NCBI RefSeq assembly: GCF_010183535.1
Contig: NC_071329.1
Coordinates: 18,924,879-18,988,878, forward strand
From: Caenorhabditis remanei
Lineage: Eukaryota; Nematoda; Chromadorea; Rhabditida; Rhabditidae
Length of the DNA stretch: 64,000 bases
Direction of reading: 5' to 3'
How positions within the stretch are numbered: the stretch's first letter is position 1; the number at the start of each line of letters is the position of its first letter. The position numbers and the translations under genes are program-made. Below are positions 50,901-62,195 of the stretch, one piece after another. The notes under the pieces are model-generated. The model was not told the origin of the DNA, searched no databases, and saw only the letters and a list, made by a program, of their open reading frames with translations.

Positions 50901-53900
50901 ATCGGCGAGTCTGGAATTTTTGGGATTAGGGCGCGATTGCATTATTATTTCAAATTGGAAGTTTTTTATCTCAAAAATGATGATTTTATCTTAAAATGAG
51001 GTTTTTTACGTCAAAAATGAGGTTTTTAAATCAAAAATGAGATTTTTAAATCAAAAATGCGCAAAAATTTTAGTTTTTTGCCTCAAAAACTCAAATTTTT
51101 TTGTTTTTCTAATAAAAAATTATAAAAAACTGACTCCCGATTCTTCGCAATCTGTTTCTTCCGATTCTCCACTTGTTTCTGCTGAGCCTCCGCCTTTTTA
51201 CGTTCCAAACTCTCACGATACTGTTTGACACGTGGATCCCGTTTACGAGCGAATGTTGTCATTTCCTGAAAATGTTTTTGGTTGGAAAAATGAAAATTTG
51301 GGCATAGGTTACCCATAGAAGTGACAAAATGCGCTCTATTGATAACTCGGTATTGGAAAATGCTAATTTGAGGAATACCTCTCTCGAAAAATAGCATTTT
51401 AGCACCAAATTTATCAATAGAGGACATTTGTCAAATTTCAGCTGTTTATATTTGAGGAATTCGAAATTTCAGATAAATTTCAGCAGTTTTTGCTGGAAAA
51501 TTAGAAATTTGGGCATAGCTTCCGCCTCTGCGTGACCTAACGCGCTCTACTGACAGTTTGGTGATGAAAATTTCCATTTCAGATCGAAAATTGATCTGAA
51601 ATTGAGATTTTCAGCATCAGAACCCAATAGAACACATTCGTCATAGTTTTGAGCTGAGAAATCCAGGATTTTGATGGAAAAACTATAATTTTCAGTTTGA
51701 AAATCGAGATTTCGCCAATTTTTCGACAAAAGCTCTCAGAAATCACAGTTTTTCCTACCATTTGAACTAGATTATCACTAGAGCGCACTTTCCAGACGTT
51801 CCACACGCTCGGGACGTTTCCGACAGTTCAAAAATGAAAATTTGCCAATTTCGGACATAAAACTACGATTTTTCGCCCGGAAATCATGATTTATGAGCGA
51901 ATAAGCGAAGTTCACACAGAAATACTTCAGAAAATAAGAATTTTGACATAGATTTGAGAATTTAGCTATAAATTGTCATTGGAGCGCATTTTCCATGATC
52001 GTAATCTACTTTATTCAAAAAATACAGTTTTTATCATAAGAAATACAAATTCGGGCATAGGTTCCCCGTCAAAGTGACAAAATGCGCTCTACTTACAATT
52101 TGACGCTGAAAATTTCAGTTTTTATACCAAACTTGACACAAATTTGAGATTTTCAGCTTCAAATTGTCAGTAGAGCGCATTTGCTACAAGTAGGACTGTG
52201 TTAGGTCGCTGAAATGCGATTTTCGCATAATTTCATCAATTTTCCCTCATTTCCGTACCCTAATGAGCAAATTTCCAATGAAATTGTAAAGCAAACGAAA
52301 TTTTGGGCATAGCTTCCGCCTACGCTTGACTAAATGCGCTCTACTGGCAATCTCACTCTAAAATATCGATTTCAGCTGGAAATTGAACATTCTAGAACCA
52401 AATTACCAGTAGAGCGCATTTGCCACAATTAGGACCGTTTTGAGGCGAATTTTCATAATTTTCTATCAATTTTCGCATTTTTTCACATAATTTCAGCCAT
52501 TTCCGTACCCTAATCTGCTCATTTCTATCCTGTTTGCCGATATCTCGATACTTCTGATTCTCCTGATCGATCTTTCTCGATTCCCATCGATTCGACGCTT
52601 GTGTGATATCGTAGTGATCTAACCAGGCGAACGATCGACTCGTCGAAAATGACATCCAGAATCCGTAGAATTTGTTGACAATCTCCTCCGGATCACTGTT
52701 CGCATCGCCGAATTCAGGATAGTCGATCGGATTCTCGTCGTATTGATCGTACTCTTCGGTGACGAGAATTTTGAAGATTTTACGGTAGACTGCGTAGAAA
52801 CCCTGAAAATTCGAATTTTAGATGAGAAATCGAGGATTGTGACTAAAAAACTGTAATTTTCAGCTTGAAAATCGTGATTTTGGACTCAAAAAGTTGAAAT
52901 TTCGTCAATTTTTGACGGAAGCATTCAAAAATCACAGACTTTCACACTGGATTCGAGATTTTTATGGAAATTCGAATCATTCGAACTAGATTATCACTAG
53001 AGCGCATTTTCCACAGGTTCTACAAGCTTGGGACGTTTCCGACAGTCCAAAATTGAAAATTTGGGCATAGGTTCCCCGTCAAAGTGGCTAAATGCGCTCT
53101 ATTGAGAATCTTCAAAAAATGCTGGAAATTTCTGAAAATTTCGCAGCATTCAGAGCGGATTTTCGAAAGAACGCATTTGCCATATATATTTTTTTATGAT
53201 TTTGATTGAAAATTGCAAAATTTAAGCTAGAAATGTCGATTTTTCCCGGGTTTGAACGAATTTTCATGATTTCTGATGGTTTTCGGTGAATTTTACCCGG
53301 ATTTCCATGATTTTTCCAAATTTTGGACATAGGTTCCCCGCCAAAGTGGCTAAATGCGCTCTAGTGAGAATCATCTGAAAATGCTGGAAATTTCTGGAAA
53401 TTTCTCAGCTTTCAGAGCGGATTTGTGGTAGAACACACTTGCCATTTATCAATATAGAATTTTTGGGGTGAAATTGAGTTTTTTTCAGCAAAAATCTTAG
53501 AATTGGCTCTAGAAAGTTAAAAATCATAGATTTTCACGTCTTTTTTGGCATTTTTTTCACATCTTTGGAGCTCCGGACGAAATTTACGAAATGTTCGCTG
53601 TGAGACGCAGAAAAAAGGTTTTTTGAGCTGAAATCTATGGGATTTCGAGGATCTCAGCTTGAAATCCCAATTTGGTTATTCTCAAAGCTAATTGTGGAAA
53701 TTTTTTGATTGTTGAACACTAATTTTCAACAGGAAACCCGTTTCTAGTCAGATTGTAGGTGAAAAACTCGAAAAATGTCGGAAATTTTAGCAAACAATGT
53801 TCCGCCGAAAGCGAAAACTCGCGTTTTGATGTGAGAAATGAGAGTTTTCAGCCAGATGGATTTTCATGATTTTTTCAAAATTTGGGCATAGGTTCCCCAT

Positions 53901-54688
53901 TCAAAGTGGCTAAATGCGCTCTATTGAGAATCTTCAAAAAATGTTGGAAATTTCTAGAAATTTCGCAGCATTCAGAGCGGATTTTCGATAGAACGCACTT
54001 GCCATATATCAAGATAGACGTTTTGGAGTGAAAACTGGGTTTTTTTCAGCAAAGATCTTGAATTTGGCTCCAAAAAGGTGAAAATTTCGAGAAAAAAATA
54101 GTAAAAATGACGAATTTTCGAGTTTTGAAACGCTTCGAACTGTGTTTTCGGCTAGAAATCGAGGATTTTTCGAGTTTTTGACTGGAATTCCAAATCCCTA
54201 TCAAGGATCCATTGACAACGCAAAATTCTAGCTGAAAATGTTGCTCTGAAAGCGAAAATTCAAGTTTTGATATGAAAAAATGTGAGTTTTCAGCCATTTT
54301 TCTTGGTTTTGACGGTTTTGATCGGATTTTCATGATTTCTTTCCACTTTTTCCATCCCAATCAATCCAATCCTTACATTAGGACCATCACCATATCCCTG
54401 ATAACAGCTCGCATTGAAATAAGGGAACAACGGGACGGATTGTTCCACATATTCCGTATTCTTTCCCTTCAAAATCGATTCTCTGTGTCTATCATAGAAT
54501 TCTCGTTCTCTCGTATCACTCAACACATCATAGGCGGCCTGAAGGAGACGAAATTGTTGAGTGCACTCCTCAATGTTATCCGGATTCTTATCGGGATGCC
54601 ATCGGAGAGCCAGTTTTCGATAGTTCTTTTTGATCGTCTCGTCGTCGGCGTCTCGTTCCACTTCCAACACTTCATAGTGACATTTCAT
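47911..54688 (-). CDS. dnj-17: J-domain protein of the DNAJC21/Jjj1 type
   Basis: Exons 54688-54377, 52802-52509, 51265-51135, 50910-50740, 49686-49370, 48170-47911; 1485 nt, 494 aa. N-terminal J domain with the HPD triad ([16 protein letters not shown], about residues 27-42). A Jjj1-specific region follows: [60 protein letters not shown]. Then come a charged helix, a first C2H2 finger ([20 protein letters not shown] with H at QHI) split by intron 4, a Lys-rich stretch, and a second C2H2 finger ([20 protein letters not shown]). Family role: cytosolic co-chaperone that stimulates Hsp70 during 60S ribosome maturation and recycling of export factors. The pairing with the divergently transcribed qdpr-1 agrees with C. 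elegans T03F6 as I remember it. The introns contain many hairpin repeats. Confidence 0.9.
48205..49160. repeat. GCGCTCTA hairpin repeats, dnj-17 intron 5
   Basis: At least four units. Each has TTTGGGCATAGGTTCCCCG or TTCCGCCTACGCGTGACT, then AATGCGCTCTACTGATAAT, a loop of about 40-60 nt, then ATTATCAATAGAGCGCATTT. The two stems are complementary over about 20 bp. 49160-49330 is a short tandem of CTAAAAATCCCCAATTTTT-type units. Confidence 0.7.
49720..50450. repeat. GCGCTCTA hairpin repeats, dnj-17 intron 4
   Basis: Units start near 49735, 49955 and 50290, each with the GGGCATAG.TTCCCC lead and a GCGCTCTA/TAGAGCGC stem. Confidence 0.7.
51280..52440. repeat. GCGCTCTA hairpin repeats, dnj-17 intron 2
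   Basis: Units start near 51295, 51510, 52050 and 52310. Some use the alternative lead TTTGGGCATAGCTTCCGCCT. Confidence 0.7.
52950..54010. repeat. GCGCTCTA hairpin repeats, dnj-17 intron 1
   Basis: Units start near 53055, 53320 and 53880 with AAAGTGGCTAAATGCGCTCT and a less perfect second stem (GATTTTCGATAGAACGCACT). Confidence 0.65.
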
Positions 54689-56938
54689 GGCTGAAAATGC
54701 TGAAAATTTGAGGAAAGATGGGGAAAAGTAGGGAAAATGTCAAGAAAAATACGAAAAATGATGAGAATTTCGAGAAAAAACTCTAAAAATAGCGATTTTT
54801 AAGTTTAAAAATTGAAAATTTGGGCATAGGTTCCCCGTCAAAGTGGCTAAATGCGCTCTATTGAGAATCTTCAAAAAATTCTGGAAATTTCTGGAAATTT
54901 CACAGCATTCCGATGCGGATTATCGATAGAACGCACTTGCCATGAGGTTTGAAGTGAAAATTTAAAATTTTCAGAAGGAAACACCGTTACTTAGCAGATT
55001 TTATGTGAAAAATGCGAAATTTGAAAAAGAAAACTGAAAAAATACAGTTTTTGGAGTAAAATTAGAGTTTTTGACTGGAATTTTGGATTTCTAGACCAAG
55101 AACTGTTGTTTTCGCAAAACTTTAGCTAAAAATGTTACTCTGAAAGCGAAAATTAGAGTTTTGACAAGAGAAATGAGAGTTTCCAGCCAGATTTCCGTGA
55201 TTTTTCCAAAATTTGGGCATAGGTTCCCCGTCAAAGTGGCTAAACGCGCTCTATTGAGAATCTTCAAAAAATGCTGGAAATTTTTGGAAATTTCGCAGCA
55301 TTCAGAGCGGATTTTCGACAGATCGCATTTGCCATATGACTATAGAAGTTTTGGAGTGAAAATTGAGTTTTTTCAGCAAGAATCCTAATTTTAGCACAAG
55401 AAAGTTGACGATTTCGAGAGAAAAATACAAAAAATGACGGGAATTCAGTGTTCGAAATGAATATGACGGCTTCAAATTGAGATTTTGGCTAGAAATCGAA
55501 GATTTTTGATAATTTTTGACAATTTGGTACAACTTTAGGACGTTTCGATCGAGTTTGAAGCTCAAATGGCTCAAAATCGGGGTTTTTATCGATTTCTAAG
55601 TGGAAAATGTCTAAATTTGACGGAATTTGGCTGAAAACCGTGATTTTTATCGACATTTAGGTGAAAAATGACTAAATTTAGCTAAATTTGACTGGAAATT
55701 GTAGTTTTTATGGGTTTTTTTGGTAGAAAATAGATTCTTATAGGTTTTTCGGTATTTTTACCATTTTTTTAGTGTTTAAAGAGCGGAAATGAGCATTTTG
55801 ATACTGAAACAAACTGAAATTCGGTTAAAATAGCGTTTTTGGTGTGAAAAACACGGAAAACTCGAATTTTTCGAACGATAAAATCGCTAAAACTCGTTTT
55901 TTGAGCCGAAAATCTGAAAATGAGCGTAAAATCGCATTTTTCGTCCGAAAATTCGCTAAAAATTGAGAAAGTCGATAAAACCTGAACTGAATAGAATTTT
56001 GGGTGCTTTTTCATCATTTTCAGCTGAATTTAACGGTTTTTTCGGTGTCAGAAGCAGAAAATTGGCTTTATAAAAGTTTTTTATGGCTGAAAATTGGAAA
56101 AAATTGGGAAAAATCGATGAAATTTGGAAAAATAGCGAAAAACATCGGAAAAACTCAACATTTCATGGTTTCAAACAGATTTTTGAATTGTAATTGAGTT
56201 TTTCAAACTTCAAATCCCTAATTTCACCGCTAAAAGCTTTAAATTTATTTTTTTAGAATTTTTTCTTTCAATTTTGGACTTTTTCTCCATTTTTTCACAT
56301 TTTTAGACTTATTTTTTGCTTAAAAACTCACTTTCCACAGGCAAAATACCTCAAAACCCTTCAAAAACCACCGGAAACCCCCAAAAATCCTCGAAAAATC
56401 CCAAAAATCGCAAAAAATGAAATATTTCTCAATGAATTCTCTGCACCCTCCACTCTCTCACACGTGACCGTGGAGCGCGTTTGCATTTTTCCCACCGTTG
56501 CGAATTTTTTCTCATGGTCTTCTGACGTCTTCTGCTTCCAGAAATGTGAATTTTCTGTTATAAATTGTATATCCCTAGAAGCGCCAGAAAAAGGGCTATC
56601 GATTGATATATCAAAATTCTTTGAATGTCATGAATTTTTCGAAAAAACTTCAAAAGACTAAAAATCATTTATTTTTTTCCAAATTTCTCTGTGATTTTTA
56701 ATCGATTTCCCTTCATTCCCCACCAATTTTCCCCAATTTTTTTGCATTTCCCATCAATTTTATCACTTCTCAACGTCTCCAACATCAAGATACCAGTATC
56801 ACATTAAAAATGACCTTGACGGCGCGCAAATTTGTCCTCCAACCCCCAAAACCATTCCATTTTATCGTTCTTGTAGTGTACACGTGGTGTTTATTTGTGA
56901 TCTACAAACTATTCAAAATTATCGATTGATTTCCAGAA
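54689..56938. other. bidirectional intergenic region of dnj-17 and qdpr-1
   Basis: 54815-55345 holds two more GCGCTCTA-type units. 55480-56200 is a low-complexity stretch of A-rich and T-rich short words without open frames. CACGTG E-box words lie at 56461-56466 and 56881-56886, the second about 55 bp before the qdpr-1 start. No further gene is supported. Confidence 0.5.
56931..56938 (+). promoter_or_regulatory. probable spliced-leader acceptor of qdpr-1
   Basis: GATTTCCAGAA ends 0 nt before the ATG at 56939, with a pyrimidine/AT tract before it. This is the usual layout of SL1 trans-splice sites in Caenorhabditis. No upstream exon is visible. Confidence 0.5.
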
Positions 56939-59471
56939 ATGTCCTCCGGAAAAGTGATCGTCTACGGTGGAAAGGGAGCTCTCGGCTCGGCGATTTTGGA
57001 GTTTTTCAAGAAAAATGGATATGTGAGTTTTACACCAAAAAATCGATAAAATCACAGAAAAACAACTGAAAATTCGTAATCTACGCGTCTTTTTACCCCT
57101 ACTTAGTAAAAAAAATTGCAAAAAAAAATTTTTTTTTCGAAGATTTTTTTTTCAAAATTTTCAGAAAATTTCTCAAATTTTTTCCAGACCGTCCTAAACA
57201 TCGACCTGAGTGCCAATGACCATGCCGACAGCAATATTCTAGTGGACGCCTCCAAAAATTGGGTCGAACAAGAGCAATCGATATTGGAACAGTGAGTTTG
57301 GCGGGGGACCGGTGCACCATGTCTGGAAAAAAATGGGAAATTTTTGAATTTATACGCTAAGAACCGTAAAAATAGCTGAAAATAAGCTGAAAATCGAAAA
57401 AATTGATATCGGGTTACTGTAGATTGGTCTCTGCACTAACGATGCACCATAATTTACGAAAAAAATGCACAAATTTGATTTCTAAGCTCAAAAACGGAGA
57501 AAACTTCAATTTAGGTGTCGAAATCTACTATAAATCGCTGAAAATCGCGATTTTCCATATCGGGTTACTGTAGATGCATCATATCATACGACAAAATGCA
57601 CAAATTTTCAAAAAACCCGTTTTTGAGGTTAAAACGCACTGAAATTGTGGATTTTGACATTGAAAATAAGCGAAAACTACGGAAAATAAGTAAAAATCGT
57701 AATTTTTCATATCGGGATACTGTAGATGCTTCGTATTTTACGACAAAATGCATAGATTTTAAAAAATCTAGATTTTGAAGTGAAAATCGCTGACATTTAT
57801 GATTCCGACATTAAAGTCGTCTGAAAACGACGTGAAACTCGCTATTTTTCATGTCGGGCTACTGTAGACGCACCATATTTTACGACAAAATGCACAAAAT
57901 TTCAAAAAATGAATTTTTTTGCTGAAAACCATTAAAACCTTTGATTTTGACATCGAAAATAGGCGAAATCCACTATGAATCGCTGAAAATCGCGATTTTA
58001 CATATCGGGTTACTGTAGATGCACCATATTTTACGACAAAATGCACAAATTTTGAAAAATCCCCAAAAGACTGATTCTAGACCAGAGAACTGATGAAAAT
58101 CTCAATTTTTATAGTAAAATCAGATCCAAACAGCAAAAATTAGGAAAAACCATGAATTTTGACACTGGGTTACTGTAGATGCACCATAGTTTACGACAAA
58201 ATGCACAAATTTTCAAAAATCTTCTAAAAACTTCCCCCTGACCTAAAAAACCGCATAAAAATCAATTTTCCACTCAAAAACCTCTCCAGATACCATCTTC
58301 ACTCTGAAAATCCCATTTTCAGAGCAGCTTCCTCTCTCCAAGGCGCCCAAGTCGACGGTGTATTCTGTGTTGCCGGTGGATGGGCTGGAGGCTCCGCCTC
58401 CTCGAAGGACTTTGTCAAAAATGCGGATTTAATGATTAAACAATCGGTAAGGATGGACATCCGGATAAATTTTTTCTTGAAAATTTGAAAATTTTGGAAA
58501 ATTCCAGGTCTGGAGCTCGGCGATCGCCGCGAAACTCGCCACCACCCATCTGAAACCAGGTGGTCTCCTCCAACTGACTGGAGCCGCCGCCGCTACCGGC
58601 CCCACACCGTCAATGATCGGTTACGGTATGGCCAAAGCGGCCGTCCATCATTTGACCGCCTCTTTGGCTGAAAAAGATTCGGGACTACCGGAAAACTCAT
58701 CGGTTTTAACCATTCTTCCCGTCACTTTGGATACCGAAATGAATCGGAAGTGGATGCCAAAGGCGGATCATTCGAGGTAGCGGATTTGATCTACCAAAAT
58801 CCAGAAAAATTGAAAATTTGTGTGGCTAGTGCGCTCTATTGATAATCTGGTGTCAATTCTGTCATTGTCCGCCTGAAAATGACTGAATTGACATCAGATT
58901 ATCAATAGAGCGCATTTGCTGCTGATAGGAGGAAGCTTTGCTCAAATTTTTCAGACGAACTGTCTAAAAGCGGTAAAAAACAGTGAAAATTGTTCAAAAA
59001 AAACCAAAAATCACAAATTCCGTTTGGCTAGTGCGCTCTATTGATAATCTGGTGTTAATTCTGTCATTTTTAGATCAGAAATGACAAAATTAACACCGAA
59101 TTATCAATAGAGCGCACTTACCACTTTGACGCGGAAGCTATGCTCAAATTTTTCATCCAAACTGTCTAAAACTGGTAAAAAACAGTGAAAATTGTTCAAA
59201 AATGCCAAAAATTACGAATTCCGTTTGGCAAGTGCGCTCTATTGATAGTTTAGTGTTAATTTTGCTATTTTTATCCTAAAATTGACTAAATTAACACCAG
59301 ATTATCAATAGAGCGCACTTACCACATTGACGTTTTTGCAGCTGGACGCCACTCTCGTTCATCTCTGAGAATCTTCTCAAATGGACGACCGAATCGTCGT
59401 CCCGCCCATCTTCTGGAGCACTTTTGAAGATTGTCACAGCGAATGGAGAGTCTACAATCACTCCACAGTAA
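56939..59471 (+). CDS. qdpr-1: quinoid dihydropteridine reductase
   Basis: Exons 56939-57022, 57188-57291, 58323-58446, 58508-58776, 59342-59471; 711 nt, 236 aa, close to the usual size of about 240 aa. Short-chain dehydrogenase fold: the nucleotide-binding loop [14 protein letters not shown] near the N-terminus, then [11 protein letters not shown], the segment [13 protein letters not shown], and the catalytic [11 protein letters not shown] (YxxxK); [15 protein letters not shown] and a C-terminus [20 protein letters not shown] complete the family pattern. It reduces quinonoid dihydrobiopterin with NADH and so regenerates tetrahydrobiopterin for aromatic amino acid hydroxylases. TTTCCAG two bases before the ATG looks like a trans-splice acceptor. 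Introns 2 and 4 carry tandem repeats. Confidence 0.92.
57380..58250. repeat. TTACTGTAGATGCACCATAT tandem repeats, qdpr-1 intron 2
   Basis: About six units of about 150 bp (anchors near 57413, 57565, 57717, 57860, 58010, 58165), each with TTTACGACAAAATGCACAAA after the anchor. Confidence 0.75.
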
Positions 59472-60115
59472 TCTGATGAAAGAAAAAACAAGATTTTATA
59501 TACATTCCGCTTGAAACAATTGTCTTATCTTGCTTGCAAACGCTTTTCGTAAATCTCAATATAAATTTTGTGATAGTTGAGAGTCGAAAATGCAAGAAAA
59601 TACAGTAACGTGTTTGGCAAGTGCGCTCTACAGACAATCTAATCTTAATTTTGTTGTTTTTGACCGAAAATTACTAAATTAACGAAAGGTTATCAGTAGA
59701 GCGCACTTGCCAGTTTGACGCGGAAGCTATGCCCAAATTTTTCAGAGAAAATGACTAAAACCGGTAAAAATTACGTTTTCTTTTTGGTAAGTGCGCTCTA
59801 CAGACAATCTAATGTAAATTTTGTTGTTTTTGACCGAAAATGACTAAATTAACGAAAGATTATCAGTAGAGCGCACTTGCCAGTTTGACGCGGAAGCTAT
59901 GCACAAATTTTTCTGGCGGAATGACTAAAACCAGTGAGAATTGTTCAAAAACGCCAAAAGTTACAAATTCCGTTTGGCAAGTGCGCTCTAATGATAATCT
60001 AACGTAAATTTTGTTGTTTTTCAACCGAAAATGACTAAATTAACGAAAGGTTATCGGTAGAGCGCACTTGCCAGTAGGACGCGGAAGCTATGGCCAGATT
60101 TTTCAAGAGAACTGT
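58820..60115. repeat. GCGCTCTA hairpin repeats, qdpr-1 intron 4 and 3' flank
   Basis: Six units start near 58828, 59030, 59228, 59618, 59790 and 59975. Each has GTTTGGCAAGTGCGCTCTA, a loop, TAGAGCGCACTTGCCA and GACGCGGAAGCTATG. Three lie in intron 4 and three past the gene, so the array spans exon 5. Confidence 0.7.
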
Positions 60116-60220
60116 TTGAAAGCGGTAAAAACAAGTGCCCCCTCCGATAATTCAGTCATAATTCTGAAGTCTTGCGTTGCGGTCGCGTCGCGGTTTTTCA
60201 TTTAACAAAAAAAGAGAGAT

Positions 60221-60400
60221 ATATTATGAATTCATTTTTATCTGTTCATAAGAAGTCCGCGCCGCACTCACGCGGCGGTCACGCCCATTTCTTGCGGCAG
60301 TGTTCAAAAATTGAACGCAGCGTTAAAATCGGGGTGGGCGTGGCCGCCGCGTAAGTGCGGCGCGGACTTCTCATGCACAGATAAAAATGAATTCATAATA
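60221..60400. mobile_element. 180-bp palindromic element with TATGAATTCATTTTTATCTG arms
   Basis: The left arm TATGAATTCATTTTTATCTG then AGAAGTCCGCGCCGCACT pairs with the right end CAGATAAAAATGAATTCATA. The arms are about 65 bp with a GC-rich middle (GGCGGTCACGCCCA / GGGCGTGGCCGCC). The related sequence at about 63840-63860 lacks this element. Confidence 0.75.
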
Positions 60401-60460
60401 GGTTGATTATAAGTTTATTTAACATTCCTTTTTACATAATTAGTGATGAAAAACAAAAAT

Positions 60461-61739
60461 TTATGACTTCTTTGTGTTCTTGGTAGTTTTTCGAGGTCCT
60501 TTCCGATTGCGCGGGACTCCGTTTCGTTCCAAACAATTTCAATTTGATTTCCACAAACTATCTGAAATTAAAACAAAAATGTAAAGAACTATATTTTCAA
60601 TTTTCAAAACTATTTTTGTTCATTTATTCGTATATCTCTTGAAAATGCAGAAATTCTAAGTTTTTGGTAGAAAATGTAAGCGATTTGCTTATGAAAATGG
60701 TGTAATTAGAGTGATTAACACTAAAATGAACTGTTGAATCGGTAAAAACCCGAGCCGAGCCATTCTACTCCCCAATATATCTGCAAGTGTCGCATTCTTT
60801 ATGACCAGTACTGTATATCAGAGTTGTACGGAATGCGATTTTTCATTTTCCGGAATCCGGAACCGGAATGACGAAAAAACCCGGAATTCCGGAATTTCTC
60901 GGAATCCGGAATGATTCGATAAATTTGCAAGGCCAAGTCATTTTTCGAGTGTTTCTAATGATATATAAAGTTTAAAACTACTTTTGAGGTTCAAAACCGA
61001 AAAAGAAGTAATGCAGTTGTCTTTAAAACTCAAAAAAATTTTAAAATTTAAAATTCAGGATTCCGGAAAAAAAATTCAAAAAGCCGGAGTCCGGAATCCG
61101 GAATCGGAATGAAAATGTTCATTTTCCGGAATCCGGAATCCGGAACCGGAATGTCAAAAAAACCCGGAATTCTGGAATCCGGATTCCGGACAACTATGCT
61201 GTATATGCTTACTTTATTACATCACCGATTGTTCCTTTCAATTTTTTGGACGTTTTTTTGAGCCGACCCATTCTACTCCCAAATATATCTGAAAAATAAA
61301 AGAGATTGTCAAATACAATGATTATAAATAATTACGTCTTTCAGTTATATTTGCAGCGTTTTATTCTTCCGAGAATAATATCAAATCCGTTCCCTGTCCC
61401 GTCGAAGTACAATTCGTAGTTTTCATCCTCAGAACGAATCACAGCCATTTCATAGACATACCTAAAAGAATACATTTTGCCAATCACAAACCTACTCAAA
61501 AACTTGTTTTTATTATAAAAACTGTACAAAACAGCTAAATTTTAGTGATTTTAGCTGAAAATGTGATATTTTTTCGTGTTTTTATGCTTTTCAGCTCATT
61601 TTTTGCAGTAGTGTAAAAACTCTCAAAAACTTACTGCATGGACCCAGGGAAGAGCCGATTCGACGAGTGTTTTTTCGACGTTCCTCGAAGTGGCAGAAGT
61701 CTCCGGATGCACCACCAAGTTGTCGTCTTATTAGGGGTC
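60461..61739 (-). CDS. unrecognised small gene, exons partly modelled
   Basis: Two exons with good splice sites join in frame: 61739-61635 and 61461-61341, giving a segment with KTTTWWCIRRLLPLRGTSKK, then SMQYVYEMAVIRSEDENYEL, YFDGTGNGFDIILGR and a stop after IKRCKYN. An alternative end lies further left: a basic tail PRNRKGPRKTTKNTKKS with a stop at 60461-60463, behind an acceptor at about 60559. A short block ATATATTTGGGAGTAGAATG occurs twice (near 60765 and 61275), separated by a mobile element. Upstream near 62350-62400 a hydrophobic stretch ILLFGIQALVLNF followed by a donor could be a signal peptide. I do not recognise a family; it may be a decaying gene. Confidence 0.3.
60819..61198. 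mobile_element. hAT-like non-autonomous element with CCGGAATCC minisatellite (copy 2)
   Basis: Left end CAGAGTTGTACGGAAT, right complement CATAGTTGTCCGGAAT. A perfect 8-bp target duplication CTGTATAT stands at 60811-60818 and 61199-61206. The unique centre (AGTTTAAAACT, GTAATGCAGTTGTCTTTAAA) matches copy 1 at 24.2-24.7 kb closely. It is shorter because it has fewer minisatellite units. Confidence 0.85.
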
Positions 61740-61870
61740 CTGAAAATGAACCAATTCAGTTTTTGTGCTTATTTTTCGAATACTTGGCATCATTTATTCA
61801 ACATCCTCTACAATCGAGTCATTTTGAATCGGAATAACTAAATGAGAACTAATTAGTGTATTTAGCACTA

Positions 61871-62195
61871 AAATGCATACTTGCAAACCGGGTCTGCTCG
61901 TAACTCGCTTCAAACTCAATATTATGAGCTGAAAAACATACCAAAATGTAGATCTCGACGAGTTCTATGTCACTGATATAATACGAACCGGATGCCTTTT
62001 CGTTAATGTGCCGCGGGCCGGGAAAAAGTGACAAAAAAGCCATTCTAGCCCGGCCCGCAACACATTAACGAATAGGCATTCGGCCCGTAGTAGGCCACGG
62101 ACATAGAACTCGTCGAGATCTTCATTTTGGTATATTTTTCAGCTCATAATATTGAGTTTTAAGAGAGTCACACGCCCGGTTTGCCAGTATGCTGA
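61871..62195. mobile_element. palindromic element of about 325 bp with CCGCGGGCCGGG centre
   Basis: The left arm runs GCATACTTGCAAACCGGG, CAATATTATGAGCTGAAAAA, ATACCAAAATGTAGATCTCG, GACGAGTTCTATGTC. The right arm is its complement, ending CCCGGTTTGCCAGTATGC. The centre pairs CATTAACGA...GGCCGGG blocks. A one-armed fragment lies at 31750-31860. Confidence 0.7.

Noticed and set aside
48205..60115. Regularly spaced palindromes taken for a CRISPR-like array
   Set aside because: The genome is eukaryotic with spliced genes. The units are dispersed, diverged inverted repeats without uniform spacers or cas genes.
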